Part shown: piece after piece, positions 1-7,702 of the stretch
Layout: each line of letters starts with the position of its first letter
Numbering within the stretch: the first letter of the stretch is position 1
From: Salipiger sp. CCB-MM3
Lineage (GTDB): Bacteria > Pseudomonadota > Alphaproteobacteria > Rhodobacterales > Rhodobacteraceae
Assembly (NCBI RefSeq): GCF_001687105.1
Contig: NZ_CP014595.1
Location: 806,001 to 870,000, forward strand
Length of the DNA: 64,000 nucleotides
Reading direction: 5' to 3'
Translations under genes and position numbers: made by a program
Notes under the pieces: model-generated
What the model saw: only the letters and a program-made list of their open reading frames with translations
Told to the model about the DNA's origin: nothing
Databases searched by the model: none

Positions 1-44
1 CCATAGCTTTCGCCCATATCCGCGTTGAGATCGACGCTGGTCAT
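1..44 (-). CDS. pxpA: 5-oxoprolinase subunit A (LamB/YcsF family), 5' end only
   Basis: Only the first 14 codons are in the window; the rest lies beyond the left edge. They read MTSVDLNADMGESY, the hallmark N-terminus of LamB/YcsF proteins. A clear AAGGAG lies about 10 nt upstream of the ATG at 44. PxpA works with PxpB and PxpC in ATP-dependent opening of 5-oxoproline to glutamate in the cytoplasm. The gene follows pxpC by 33 nt on the same strand, so the order pxpB-pxpC-pxpA forms one operon. The motif and context make the call secure although the gene is truncated by the window. Confidence 0.85.
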   Translation of the reverse strand, partial: MTSVDLNADMGESY

Positions 45-77
45 CCCTCTGTCTCCTTCTGTCAAAGCCTGCCCGGC

Positions 78-1091
78 TCAGTGGTCGTGATAGTCGCCGT
101 TGGAAAACCCGCTGACCAGCTTGTGACTGAGCAGATCGGCCACATCCGCCGGGTCGCGCACCAGCGGCTCGATGCGGCGCGGCAGATCTCTGAGGGCCGC
201 GCGATAGGCGCTCTCGGCGGCCAGCGCCTCGTCCATCGACACGAAGCTGAAGCGCAATTCGGCACCCGCTGGCGCCTGCGCCACGCGCGGCAGATCGGCG
301 GGAATGACGGTGGCAAGGCGCGGGTAGCCCCCGGTGGTCTGGCATTCGGCCATAAGCACGAAAGGCGCGCCATCGCCGGTCATCTGGATATCGCCCGGTG
401 TGATGATCTCGGACACTACCGAGAGCCCGCCGTCGACGCCGAAGGGAGCGCCATCCGGCACAAGCTTCACCCCCATGCGGTTGGCGCGGGAGTCGCGGGT
501 GAATGTGGTCTCGCCCAACCGGCGGCGCTGCTCTTCGGGGAAGAGGCGGGTCTGCAGGCTTTCCACCACGCGCAACGCACCGCCCGAAAAACGGTCGTCC
601 ACCGCCAGCTTGCGCGCCACCGGTCCGCCTCTGTCGGCCCCGACCGGCAGCCGGTCGCCCGCCGCGACAGCCCGGCCCAACCCGGCGGTCAGATGCGCCG
701 AGCGCGCGCCCAGCAGTTCCTCGGGCTCCAGCCCGCCGCCCAGCGAAAGATAACCATAGGCCCCCGATTGCACCGGTCCGATCTCGAGCACCGCGCCCTT
801 GGGCAGAGAATGCGCGGCGTTCCACACCACTGGCGCGCCGTCGATGCTGGCCCGCATGGCACCGCCGGTCAGCGCGATGCGCAGATCGCAGCCCGCCTCG
901 AACCGCCCGCCGACACCGCCCATCTCGAGCGCAGCTGTTTCGCCCTGCCCCAGCAGCGCCGCACCCTCGGCCAGCGCCAGCCGATCCATCGCGCCGCCGC
1001 GCGAGAGCCCAAAGGCAATCCAGCCCGGACGGCCGCCATCCTGCACGGTCACCGCAGGCCCTGCGCGATGCACGATCAATTCGCGGCTCAT
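78..1091 (-). CDS. pxpC: 5-oxoprolinase subunit C (biotin-dependent carboxyltransferase-like, AHS2 domain)
   Basis: This 337-residue protein begins with the typical AHS2 segment (TVQDGGRPG followed by SRGGAMDRLAL, residues 15-41). It has normal family length. PxpC is the partner of PxpB in the ATP-dependent 5-oxoprolinase that recycles pyroglutamate. The family was long called allophanate hydrolase subunit 2 or KipA. Its start ATG overlaps the stop of pxpB as ATGA, which implies translational coupling. The adjacent pxpA makes 5-oxoprolinase far more likely than urea-amidolyase function, even though urease genes occur 30 kb away. Confidence 0.9.
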   Translation of the reverse strand: MSRELIVHRAGPAVTVQDGGRPGWIAFGLSRGGAMDRLALAEGAALLGQGETAALEMGGVGGRFEAGCDLRIALTGGAMRASIDGAPVVWNAAHSLPKGAVLEIGPVQSGAYGYLSLGGGLEPEELLGARSAHLTAGLGRAVAAGDRLPVGADRGGPVARKLAVDDRFSGGALRVVESLQTRLFPEEQRRRLGETTFTRDSRANRMGVKLVPDGAPFGVDGGLSVVSEIITPGDIQMTGDGAPFVLMAECQTTGGYPRLATVIPADLPRVAQAPAGAELRFSFVSMDEALAAESAYRAALRDLPRRIEPLVRDPADVADLLSHKLVSGFSNGDYHDH

Positions 1092-1837
1092 GGCAGATCC
1101 TCCCAGCTTGCGCCGCCTTCGGGGTCGTTCTGCATCCGGGCAAAGACCTCTTCGGAGACCTGCGGGAATTCCACCTCATCGCCGGGCGCCAAAAGGAAGG
1201 GCCGCTCGGCGCCCATACGGAACAACGGCGCCGCGGTCTGGCCCACATGGCGCCAGCCGGTCGGCGCGGTGACCGAGAAGATCACGAATTGCCGGATCGC
1301 CAGCACCAGCGCGCCCTTCGGCACGCGCGGCGTAAGTCCCTGCTGGCGCGGAATGTTCCACGTCTCGGGCAACTCGCCAAGATAGGGCTGCCCCGGTGCA
1401 AAGCCAAGCGCCGTCACCCGCACCCGCGCCGTCGACAGCGAGGTCACCGCATCGGCTGCGCTCATCCCCGCCTCGGCGGCGGCTTCGGCGAGTTGCGGCG
1501 CGAGCGTGCCGCCATAAACGGTGGGGATACGGTGCAACCGGCGGCCATGCGGCAGATCGGCCTGCAGCCAGTCGCGCGACGCCATGAGCCCGCGCAGCTT
1601 GCTCTCCAACGCGGCGTGGCTCAGCGCCAAGGGATCGAAGCGCAGATAGGCCGAGACCAGCGACGAGGAAATCTCTTCGACCCCCTCGGGCGGATCGCTC
1701 TCAAGCGCGGCTCGGAAGGCCAGCGCGGCGCGGTTGGCGGGCTCGCTCAGCTTGTCGCCGAAGCTCACCAGCATCCCGTCGATACCGGCGGTGCGAAGCA
1801 GAGGGTAGGACGCCATCAGGGCCAAATCGTCAGTCAT
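1088..1837 (-). CDS. pxpB: 5-oxoprolinase subunit B (AHS1 / KipI-like domain)
   Basis: I place the start at 1837, giving a 249-residue protein that begins MTDDLALMASYP. The reading frame extends further upstream, but that part (rich in Arg and Gly) does not resemble the family. The AHS1 signature is seen in the GDKLSEPANRAA region near the N-terminus and in APGQPYLGEL near the middle. The C-terminus carries FLLAPGDEVEF, typical of the fold. It is the first gene of pxpB-pxpC-pxpA and probably forms the PxpB-PxpC complex that phosphorylates and opens 5-oxoproline. A 166-nt divergent region separates it from the SH3 lipoprotein gene. Confidence 0.9.
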   Translation of the reverse strand: MTDDLALMASYPLLRTAGIDGMLVSFGDKLSEPANRAALAFRAALESDPPEGVEEISSSLVSAYLRFDPLALSHAALESKLRGLMASRDWLQADLPHGRRLHRIPTVYGGTLAPQLAEAAAEAGMSAADAVTSLSTARVRVTALGFAPGQPYLGELPETWNIPRQQGLTPRVPKGALVLAIRQFVIFSVTAPTGWRHVGQTAAPLFRMGAERPFLLAPGDEVEFPQVSEEVFARMQNDPEGGASWEDLP

Positions 1838-2003
1838 GCGCCGGACGTTAGCGCAGCCACCGGCGGCTGCAACCGGCAATCCGCCGCCGCCGTGTCCGCG
1901 CCGCCCCGTTCGCTCAGAGACCGCCCGTCCGTGCCCATCCACCGTTCCTTTTGCGCGCGGCGCGGATTACACCTGAGCCCGAGGCAGACGACAGGAGAAA
2001 ACG

Positions 2004-2303
2004 ATGCGCAGACCAATCCTTCTTGCGCTGGCGCTGGCGGCGCTGGCCGGATGCGGCGCCCCCTCGGGCAGCAATGTCTGGGGCGCCCGCTATGAGGTCT
2101 TTGGGGTCGACGAAGGCGACATGCTGAAATTGCGCGGCGGGCCGGGCACCGGTTTCGACGTGCTGGCCGGGCTGCCGAACGGCACGGTGGTGAAAGTCTA
2201 TGAATGCACGCAAACCGGCGGCACCCGCTGGTGCGAGGTCACGCTGGACCGCGACGGCGGCATGAAAGGCTATGCGTCCTTCGCCTATCTGCGCGAGCTT
2301 TGA
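2004..2303 (+). CDS. Small SH3-domain lipoprotein
   Basis: The 99-residue product has a lipoprotein signal peptide (MRRPILLALALAALAGC) with an LAGC lipobox, so Cys17 should be lipidated. Residues about 30-99 form a bacterial SH3-like (SH3b) domain, with the run LKLRGGPGTGFDVLAGLPNG matching the usual LNVRSGPG-type signature. A ribosome-binding GGAG lies shortly before the ATG. SH3b domains in envelope proteins often bind peptidoglycan, but the ligand here is unknown. It is a single gene, divergent from pxpB, followed by a dispersed palindromic repeat. Confidence 0.75.
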   Translation: MRRPILLALALAALAGCGAPSGSNVWGARYEVFGVDEGDMLKLRGGPGTGFDVLAGLPNGTVVKVYECTQTGGTRWCEVTLDRDGGMKGYASFAYLREL

Positions 2304-2340
2304 GCGCGCACAGGACCGGCCGTAGAGCCTTCGTCTAGAC

Positions 2341-2391
2341 GAAAATATCCCGGGGGCGCCGCGCCACGCGCGGCGGGGGCAGCGCCCCCCA
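2341..2391. repeat. Dispersed palindromic repeat, copy A
   Basis: This copy has an ATATCC element followed by a GC-rich stretch that includes the hairpin GGGGGCAGCGCCCCC at 2375-2389. The same two-part structure recurs at 5545, 41047, 53626 and 60555, here in inverted orientation. The AT-containing side faces the 3' end of the SH3 lipoprotein gene. It does not overlap any gene. Confidence 0.75.
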
Positions 2392-2404
2392 GATCAAATA
2401 AGGA

Positions 2405-2593
2405 TCAGTGCCGCGTCGGGTTGTTGAGCTCGCGCTCGGCGGCCTCGATGGCCTCTTCCACATCCTGCGGATCGGTCGAGGGCACGGCGTAGCTGCCGGT
2501 CATCCATTTCGCCAGATCCACATCGGCGCAGCGCTTCGAGCAGAACGGGCGGTACTTCGGGTCGGTCGGCTTGGCGCAGATCGGGCAGCTCAT
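2405..2593 (-). CDS. yacG: YacG zinc-binding protein (DNA gyrase inhibitor family)
   Basis: This 62-residue protein has four zinc ligands in the order Cys3-x2-Cys6 and Cys18-x3-Cys22, followed by a conserved DLAKWMTGSYAVP block. That is the full YacG pattern. In E. coli the protein binds GyrB and inhibits gyrase. The start ATG overlaps the stop of the RNase E/G gene as ATGA, so the two are probably translated together. It is the last gene of the long minus-strand operon that begins with hisD. Confidence 0.92.
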   Translation of the reverse strand: MSCPICAKPTDPKYRPFCSKRCADVDLAKWMTGSYAVPSTDPQDVEEAIEAAERELNNPTRH

Positions 2594-3633
2594 GACAGCA
2601 TCCCCGGCTTCAGCACCTCGCTTAGCGGCACGCGCTCGCGCTTGCGCTGCAACTCCATGAGGCCAAGCTGGGTCCAGCCGGCAAGAATGGTTTCCGTCGG
2701 ATCCTGTTTCAACGCCGCACGCAGCACCGATTCCACCTGACGGCGTTCCTTCTTCGGCATCGGGGCCAGATCGACGATGATCTGCCCGCCAAGCCCGCGC
2801 AGACGCAGCTGCCGGGGCAACTCGCGCAGGGCCGCGACATTGGCCTTGAGGCCCGCCGCGGGCGAAGTGTCCCCGCCGGTGTTGATGTCCACGGCCACCA
2901 GCGCGCGGGTCGGCTCGATGCTCATCGAGCCGCCACCGGGCAGCGGCACCAGAGGACGCGCCAGCGCCTCGATCATCTCGTGCACGTTGTGGCGCTCAAA
3001 ACTGCCCGCCTCGGCGTCGACATCGCCTTCGTCCCACTCGCGCCATGCCAGCGCATGCGGCCCGTCGCCCTCGACCAGCACTTCGGCCTCGCCCGAGACG
3101 TCGGCCATCACCTGCTCGCAGAGCTGCGCCATGGCGGCGACATCTTCGGCGATCTCGTCGGGGTCACCTTCCGCGCAGGACGAGCGCAGGATCAGGCCGT
3201 TTTCGGCCTCTTTCGCTCCCGGCATCACCTCATGGGCGATCTCGAGCAGGCTTTCGCGGATGTCCTCATCCTTGATCCGGCGCGAGATGTTGAGCCCCGG
3301 CGCACCGGGCGTGACGATGGCGAAACGCGATTTGAAGAGCACGCGGGTGGTCACGGGGATCGCCTTGCCCGGCTCGGCAAAGCCGGTGACCTGCACCACC
3401 AGCGGCTGGCCCGGGGACAAGCCCTTCACCTGCCGCAGGAAGGCAGAGCCTTCGGGCGTGTCGAGGAACATCCCGCCCTGCCCCTTCATCGGACGCTGCG
3501 CGATGCCGCGATAGATGGTGCCGGGGCGCGCGTGGTCGCTGTCGATCAGCAGGTCTTCGAGCTTGCCATCGACGATCAGCGCCGCCGCTTCGGCCTCGCC
3601 GAGATGGTCGAGCGCAATGGTGCGTCCCTTCAT
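2590..3633 (-). CDS. Ribonuclease E/G family protein, short form
   Basis: I take the start at 3633 ([12 protein letters not shown]), giving 347 residues. The upstream in-frame extension lies inside maf and looks non-coding. The catalytic aspartates of the RNase E/G fold are visible in VAVDINTGG and IIVDLAPM. The protein ends soon after [13 protein letters not shown], and I see no CPxCxG zinc-link or small domain as in E. coli RNase G (about 490 residues). It probably processes rRNA or mRNA in the cytoplasm. Its ATG overlaps the maf stop by 4 nt, and its stop overlaps the yacG start. Confidence 0.88.
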   Translation of the reverse strand: MKGRTIALDHLGEAEAAALIVDGKLEDLLIDSDHARPGTIYRGIAQRPMKGQGGMFLDTPEGSAFLRQVKGLSPGQPLVVQVTGFAEPGKAIPVTTRVLFKSRFAIVTPGAPGLNISRRIKDEDIRESLLEIAHEVMPGAKEAENGLILRSSCAEGDPDEIAEDVAAMAQLCEQVMADVSGEAEVLVEGDGPHALAWREWDEGDVDAEAGSFERHNVHEMIEALARPLVPLPGGGSMSIEPTRALVAVDINTGGDTSPAAGLKANVAALRELPRQLRLRGLGGQIIVDLAPMPKKERRQVESVLRAALKQDPTETILAGWTQLGLMELQRKRERVPLSEVLKPGMLS

Positions 3634-4214
3634 GCGACTTCTCCGAACTTGTAGAGCGGGTATCCTGCGGCGAGCAGCAGGTTCGCGGTTTCCGCCAGCG
3701 GCAGGCCGACCACCGAGGTGAAGCTGCCGTTGATCCACGGGATGAACGCGCCAGCCATGCCCTGAATGCCGTAGCCGCCGGCTTTGCCCTGCCAGTCGTT
3801 CGACGCGAGATAGGCGTTCAGTTCCTCGTTCGAGAGGTCCTTCATCTTCACCTGAGTGACCACGTCGCGCTCCCACAGCTGGTCGCCGCGACGCACGGCA
3901 ACCGCCGTGATCACACGGTGACGGCGCCCCGAAAGCTTGGTGAGGAACTCCGCCGCCTCGCCCGCATCCCGGGGCTTGCCCAGAATCCGGCGTCCCAGCG
4001 CGACAGTGGTGTCGGCCGAGAGAACGATTTCATCAGCGGTGGAGGGAATCGCCTGCGCCTTCTCGCGCGCGAGCCGCACGCAGTAAGGGCGGGGCAGCTC
4101 GCCCGGCATCGGATCTTCGTCGATGTCGGGCGGGCGGATATCGTCTGCTGTCACACCCAGTTGCGCGAGCAAATCGCGCCGCCGGGGCGAACCGGAGCCG
4201 AGAACGAGCTTCAT
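3630..4214 (-). CDS. maf: Maf family nucleoside triphosphate pyrophosphatase
   Basis: The 194-residue protein starts with [15 protein letters not shown], the diagnostic Maf motif, and has a Maf-type DTTVALG segment near residue 68. Members hydrolyse non-canonical or modified nucleotides such as dTTP, UTP or m7GTP to monophosphates. The position between infA and the RNase E/G gene is typical of Rhodobacteraceae. Its stop overlaps the start of the RNase gene. The exact substrate cannot be decided from the sequence. Confidence 0.92.
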   Translation of the reverse strand: MKLVLGSGSPRRRDLLAQLGVTADDIRPPDIDEDPMPGELPRPYCVRLAREKAQAIPSTADEIVLSADTTVALGRRILGKPRDAGEAAEFLTKLSGRRHRVITAVAVRRGDQLWERDVVTQVKMKDLSNEELNAYLASNDWQGKAGGYGIQGMAGAFIPWINGSFTSVVGLPLAETANLLLAAGYPLYKFGEVA

Positions 4215-4280
4215 GCGCAGACCTCGCAGGTCCGGCCCCGTGCAGCGGGAACCGCCATGAGTTTCGGGACCATGCGGCGC

Positions 4281-4499
4281 TTACTTGAAGCGATAGTTGA
4301 TCCGGCCTTTGGTCAGATCATAGGGGGTCATCTCGACCTGAACCTTGTCGCCTGCAAGAACACGGATGCGGTTCTTGCGCATCTTGCCTGCCGTATGCGC
4401 GATGATCTCATGGCCGTTCTCAAGCTCGACCCGAAACGTCGCGTTGGGCAGGAGTTCCTTCACGACACCGGGAAATTCGAGCGTATCTTCCTTGGCCAT
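4281..4499 (-). CDS. infA: Translation initiation factor IF-1
   Basis: The ATG at 4499 yields a 72-residue protein ([13 protein letters not shown]), exactly the normal IF-1 length. It is a single OB-fold with the conserved [13 protein letters not shown] and [14 protein letters not shown] blocks. A ribosome-binding AGGAGAAAG precedes the start. IF-1 binds the A site of the 30S subunit during initiation. About 110 nt separate it from the nitrilase gene upstream, so it may have its own promoter. Confidence 0.97.
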   Translation of the reverse strand: MAKEDTLEFPGVVKELLPNATFRVELENGHEIIAHTAGKMRKNRIRVLAGDKVQVEMTPYDLTKGRINYRFK

Positions 4500-4608
4500 G
4501 CTTTCTCCTGAAAATGCCGTTCCGCCTCTAGGTCGCGGAACGCGCATGGATATGCGCCCAATCGCGGCGTTTTTCAAGGGTGCAATTGCAGATTGTCGGG
4601 AATAGCCG

Positions 4609-5493
4609 TCAGCACAGCGCCCGCAATGCAACGGGGCCGTCGCGCCCGGACTGATCGTCCCAATGGGTGCGGTTCAGCACAACGCCATCGTTACGGACCC
4701 GAGCGACGGCGTCAAGGTCCACCTCGGCATAGGTCCAGCCAGCCTTGCCCAGCACCCCTTCGGCGATCACGCCGGTGGCAGGGAAGCCCGTGTCGGGCGG
4801 GCAGAAAACCCCGCCCATGCCGGTGTTGGTGTCCACCGCTTCGGACCAGTCGCAATCGCCCACGGTCGAGGCCATCACCGCGATGCACTGCTGCTCCAGC
4901 GCGCGGGCCATGGCACCGATGCGCACGCGGGAATAGCCGGCCTGCGCCTCGGTGCACGACGGCACCAGCAAAAGATCGGCATCGCGCAGCGCGCGGCCCA
5001 GCAGCGGGTATTCCGAATCGTAGCAGATCAAGATGCCGATCTTGCCCAGAGCCGTGTCGAAAAGCTGCAGCGGCGCGCCGCCCACCACGTCCCAATCCTC
5101 GCGCTCGAAGCGGGTCATAATCTGTTTGTCCTGAAACCCCATGGCGCCGCCCGGCGTGAAGAGCCGCGCGCGGTTCACCGGGCGCGGCCCGAGGGTGTCG
5201 TCAAAGACCGGCGCCGAGGCCGCGAGAATATGCGCGCCATATTTGCCCGCGAGATCCGCATGCAGCGCATCGACCTGCGGGATACGCTCGGAAATGGCGT
5301 GGAGCGACCCTTCGAGATCTGCCGCGGCCGCTGCCCCGGCGAGCGTGGCAATCTCCATCGCGCCATATTCGGGGAACACCAGAAGCTCGGCGCCCTGCCC
5401 CGCCGCCTCGGCCACCCAAGCCTCGATCTTGGTGGCATAGGCGTCCCAGCTGGTGAGAAAATCCATCGGGTAGGCGGCGGTGGCGATCTTCAT
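4609..5493 (-). CDS. Carbon-nitrogen hydrolase (nitrilase superfamily amidase)
   Basis: From the ATG at 5493 ([12 protein letters not shown]) the product has 294 residues. The Glu-Lys-Cys triad is visible as Glu42 in VFPEYG, Lys123 in [11 protein letters not shown] and Cys157 in [10 protein letters not shown]. These enzymes cleave or transfer amide nitrogen; the substrate is not predictable here. The gene belongs to a group of three (NTF2-like, GNAT, nitrilase) placed between the phosphatase and infA. A copy of the dispersed palindrome lies just upstream, before the GNAT gene. Confidence 0.88.
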   Translation of the reverse strand: MKIATAAYPMDFLTSWDAYATKIEAWVAEAAGQGAELLVFPEYGAMEIATLAGAAAAADLEGSLHAISERIPQVDALHADLAGKYGAHILAASAPVFDDTLGPRPVNRARLFTPGGAMGFQDKQIMTRFEREDWDVVGGAPLQLFDTALGKIGILICYDSEYPLLGRALRDADLLLVPSCTEAQAGYSRVRIGAMARALEQQCIAVMASTVGDCDWSEAVDTNTGMGGVFCPPDTGFPATGVIAEGVLGKAGWTYAEVDLDAVARVRNDGVVLNRTHWDDQSGRDGPVALRALC

Positions 5494-5544
5494 TAGGGGG
5501 CTTCCGTGATGTGTGGGTGGGGCGCGTGATGGTGCAGGCTGGGA

Positions 5545-5606
5545 GGGGGCGCTGCCCCCGTCGCGCGCGGCGCGACTCCCCCGGGATATTTTTGCCAAGA
5601 GGAAGT
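5545..5606. repeat. Dispersed palindromic repeat, copy B
   Basis: It contains the hairpin GGGGGCGCTGCCCCC (5545-5559), a second GC-rich inverted repeat, then TCCCCCGGGATATTTTTGCC and AAGAGGAAG. It ends 3 nt before the stop codon of the minus-strand GNAT gene. It is almost identical in layout to copy E at 60555 and similar to the copies at 2341, 41047 and 53626. Confidence 0.8.
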
Positions 5607-5608
5607 GT

Positions 5609-6217
5609 CTAGGACGCGGCCTCTGGAGGCTGGCTGAGGTCGCGCAGCCAGAATTGCAGGCGGTGGTCGGTTTCCTCGGGCTGATCCACGTCTTTCCAGT
5701 TGAACCGGGCGGCAACGCCTTCGACCGGCGCGTAGCCGCGCTTTTTCCAGAACGGGTCGAGCGGCGCGTAATGCGGCGGGCGCAGCGGGTGATCGAGCGG
5801 GCGTTCGACGGCGCAGAAGGTGGACCATTTGCGGCCAAGGCTGCGGGCATGGGCCTCGCGCAGGTCGAAGAAGCGATGGCCGATCCCCTGCCCGCGGGCG
5901 CTGCGCAGCAGCACCGACTCGGCGCAGTAGAAAATGTCACTCAGCGCCAGCCCGATGGCGGCGAAGGGCGCGGCGAAATCACTGGCGTGATCCTCCATCG
6001 GCGTGCCGGTGGCGGCGCCGACCAGCTGCGTGCCCTCGAAGGCACCGACCAGCACCGCGCCTTCGCTCTGGCGGTAGCTCTCGAGGTAGCGCCGCTCGTA
6101 GTCGAGATCGCCGTCGTAGAGATAGGGAAAGTCCCGGAAGACGGTGATGCGCAGCCGGGCGACATCGTCGAGCGCGGCGTCGAGCGCCGCGCCGGTGAGG
6201 ACCCGGACCTCGGTCAC
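5609..6217 (-). CDS. GNAT family N-acetyltransferase
   Basis: The 202-residue product resembles GNAT acetyltransferases. The acetyl-CoA loop is seen in LLRSARGQGIGHRFFDLRE (about residues 102-120), with the Q/RxxGxG/A-type motif RGQGIG. The C-terminal part (YAPLDPFWKKRGYAP) has the aromatic residues typical of the last strands. The acceptor is unknown. Its start overlaps the stop of the NTF2-like gene as ATGA, so it is part of the same transcript. Confidence 0.8.
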   Translation of the reverse strand: MTEVRVLTGAALDAALDDVARLRITVFRDFPYLYDGDLDYERRYLESYRQSEGAVLVGAFEGTQLVGAATGTPMEDHASDFAAPFAAIGLALSDIFYCAESVLLRSARGQGIGHRFFDLREAHARSLGRKWSTFCAVERPLDHPLRPPHYAPLDPFWKKRGYAPVEGVAARFNWKDVDQPEETDHRLQFWLRDLSQPPEAAS

Positions 6218-6612
6218 GAGACCTGCCGGATCCAGTCGGCAAGGTTATAGTAGGTGACCACGCGGGTGATCTTGCCGCCTTCGAGCGAGAAGAACGACCC
6301 GGCTGGCAGGCGGTAGGTCTGGCCCTTGGCCTCGGGCAGGCCCGCGTCGGTGTTGAGATAGGTGCCGTTCACGATGAACTCGGCGGCGGCGCGGGTGCCA
6401 CCTTCGGCCTCGAAGATCACCATGTCGGTCAGCTGCTCGCGGTAGCAGTGGGACATATGGGCGCTGAATTCGGCGAATTTGGTCTTGCCCGAGCGGATCT
6501 GCCCTTCGTTCACGTGATGCGCGATATCCGCGGACAGCAGGTCGAGCATCGCCTCGGTGTCGCCGCCGTTGAACGCGTCGAAATAGGCCTGAATGGTTTC
6601 GGTGGCGGTCAT
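6214..6612 (-). CDS. NTF2-like / SnoaL-type protein
   Basis: I choose the start at 6612 (MTATETIQAYFDAFNGGD), which overlaps the stop of the phosphatase gene as ATGA and gives 132 residues. A start 12 nt upstream is also possible. The N-terminal helix followed by DTEAMLDLLSADIAHHVNEG and the terminal VVTYYNLADWIRQ segment fit the NTF2/SnoaL cone fold, often a ketosteroid isomerase-like or polyketide cyclase-like enzyme. No catalytic role can be assigned. It opens the accessory trio that interrupts the hisD-infA operon. Confidence 0.75.
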   Translation of the reverse strand: MTATETIQAYFDAFNGGDTEAMLDLLSADIAHHVNEGQIRSGKTKFAEFSAHMSHCYREQLTDMVIFEAEGGTRAAAEFIVNGTYLNTDAGLPEAKGQTYRLPAGSFFSLEGGKITRVVTYYNLADWIRQVS

Positions 6613-7055
6613 TTTTCTCCCCATCGGGTCTTGAGCTTATCGTAGATCTGGTCGCGGGTCTGGCGGTAGGCGTTGAGCTTGGTCTCGCGGGTCTCGCCGA
6701 GCCCCGTGGGATCCATGATCGGCCAGTATTCCACCGTGAGATGAAAGAAGCGGGTGAGCTCCAGCGCGGCGCGCTGCGAGGCGGGCGACATGGCGACGAT
6801 GAGATCGAAGCCCGAGAGCGTCTCGCCCATCTCTTCAAGCTCCTCGAAGCTGCGTGAGCGGTGCTTGGACAGCTCGACGCCGATCTCCTGGCAGACGGAA
6901 ATGGCAAACCCGTCGATCTCGAGATCATTCACCACGCCGACGGACTGCACATAGGTGCCCTGCCCGTAGAGCTTTTTCATGATCCCCTCGGCCATGGGCG
7001 AGCGCACGGCGTTGTGGTCGCAACAAAACAGAACCGATTGCGGCAGTTTCGGCAC
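6609..7055 (-). CDS. Low-molecular-weight phosphatase (arsenate reductase-like)
   Basis: The 148-residue protein carries the CX5R(S) phosphate loop (Cys12 to Arg18-Ser19 in CDHNAVRSP) near the N-terminus and a general-acid Asp in WPIMDPTG. This is the low-molecular-weight protein tyrosine phosphatase fold, shared with thioredoxin-dependent arsenate reductases. No ars genes are nearby. The same gene follows UPF0262 and hisD in many Rhodobacteraceae, so I favour a phosphatase role. Its start lies 4 nt after the stop of the UPF0262 gene. Confidence 0.85.
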   Translation of the reverse strand: MPKLPQSVLFCCDHNAVRSPMAEGIMKKLYGQGTYVQSVGVVNDLEIDGFAISVCQEIGVELSKHRSRSFEELEEMGETLSGFDLIVAMSPASQRAALELTRFFHLTVEYWPIMDPTGLGETRETKLNAYRQTRDQIYDKLKTRWGEK

Positions 7056-7059
7056 CAGG

Positions 7060-7539
7060 TCAGCCCCCGAAATGCAGCACGCAGATAAGGGTGAAGAGGC
7101 GGCGCGCCGTATCTGTGTCGACCTCGGCCTTGCCCTCGAGCCGCTCCTGCAGGATGCGCGCGCCTTCGTTATGGATGCCGCGCCGGGCCATGTCGATGGT
7201 CTCGATCTGGCTGGGGGCGGCGGATTTCACCGCGTCGAAATAGCTTTTGCAGATCTGGAAGTAGTCCTTCACCACCTGCCGGAAGGGCGCCAGCGAGAGG
7301 TGAAACTCCGCCGCCGGATCGCCGCCCTCGGTAGAGATGTCGAAGACCAGCCGTTTGTCGCGGATCGACAGGCCAAGCGCATAGGGCCCCTGCGGCACCT
7401 CGCGGCCCTCGCGCGGGGGCAGCGTGAAGCTGTTTTCTTCCATGAGATCGAACATCGCAACGCGGCGCTCCTGCTCGATCTCCGGGGTCGGAGGCGGCAG
7501 GTTGGCGTCGTCCAGCTCGATACGGGCGATATGGCTCAT
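7060..7539 (-). CDS. UPF0262 family protein
   Basis: The start at 7539 gives 159 residues (MSHIARIELDDANL). The body (LPPREGREVPQGPYALGLSI and FQICKSYFDAVKSA) matches the UPF0262 family, which is confined mostly to alphaproteobacteria and has no known function. There is no signal peptide or membrane segment. It lies between hisD and the phosphatase, a linkage conserved in the group, which suggests co-expression rather than a histidine-pathway role. Confidence 0.88.
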   Translation of the reverse strand: MSHIARIELDDANLPPPTPEIEQERRVAMFDLMEENSFTLPPREGREVPQGPYALGLSIRDKRLVFDISTEGGDPAAEFHLSLAPFRQVVKDYFQICKSYFDAVKSAAPSQIETIDMARRGIHNEGARILQERLEGKAEVDTDTARRLFTLICVLHFGG

Positions 7540-7602
7540 GGGCGCGTCCTCGGCTTCGGCTCCGGAATCTGTAGCCAATGCGCGGGGATGGGGCAATGCG
7601 CC

Positions 7603-7673
7603 TTACGCCGGAGGCATAGCAAAGTCCTGCGCCGGAGGCGAAGTAATGTCCTGCGCCGGAGGCGTTGTGACCG
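7603..7673. repeat. Three tandem 24-bp repeats between hisD and UPF0262
   Basis: The gap between hisD and UPF0262 holds three consecutive copies of a roughly 24-bp unit with the core CTGCGCCGGAGGCG, beginning near 7603, 7627 and 7651. Copies two and three share 14 identical leading bases. Each core can form a small GCC/GGC hairpin. I see no open frame with coding character here; these are probably structured mRNA or slippage-generated repeats within the operon. Confidence 0.7.
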
Positions 7674-7702
7674 CAGGCGCAACGATGCACCTGCGGCCAA
7701 GT

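Noticed and set aside
7060-7690. A second frame running through the 24-bp repeats as a coding gene
   Set aside because: The product would be a Gly/Ala/Ser repeat with no ribosome site, and most of it is the shadow of the UPF0262 gene.
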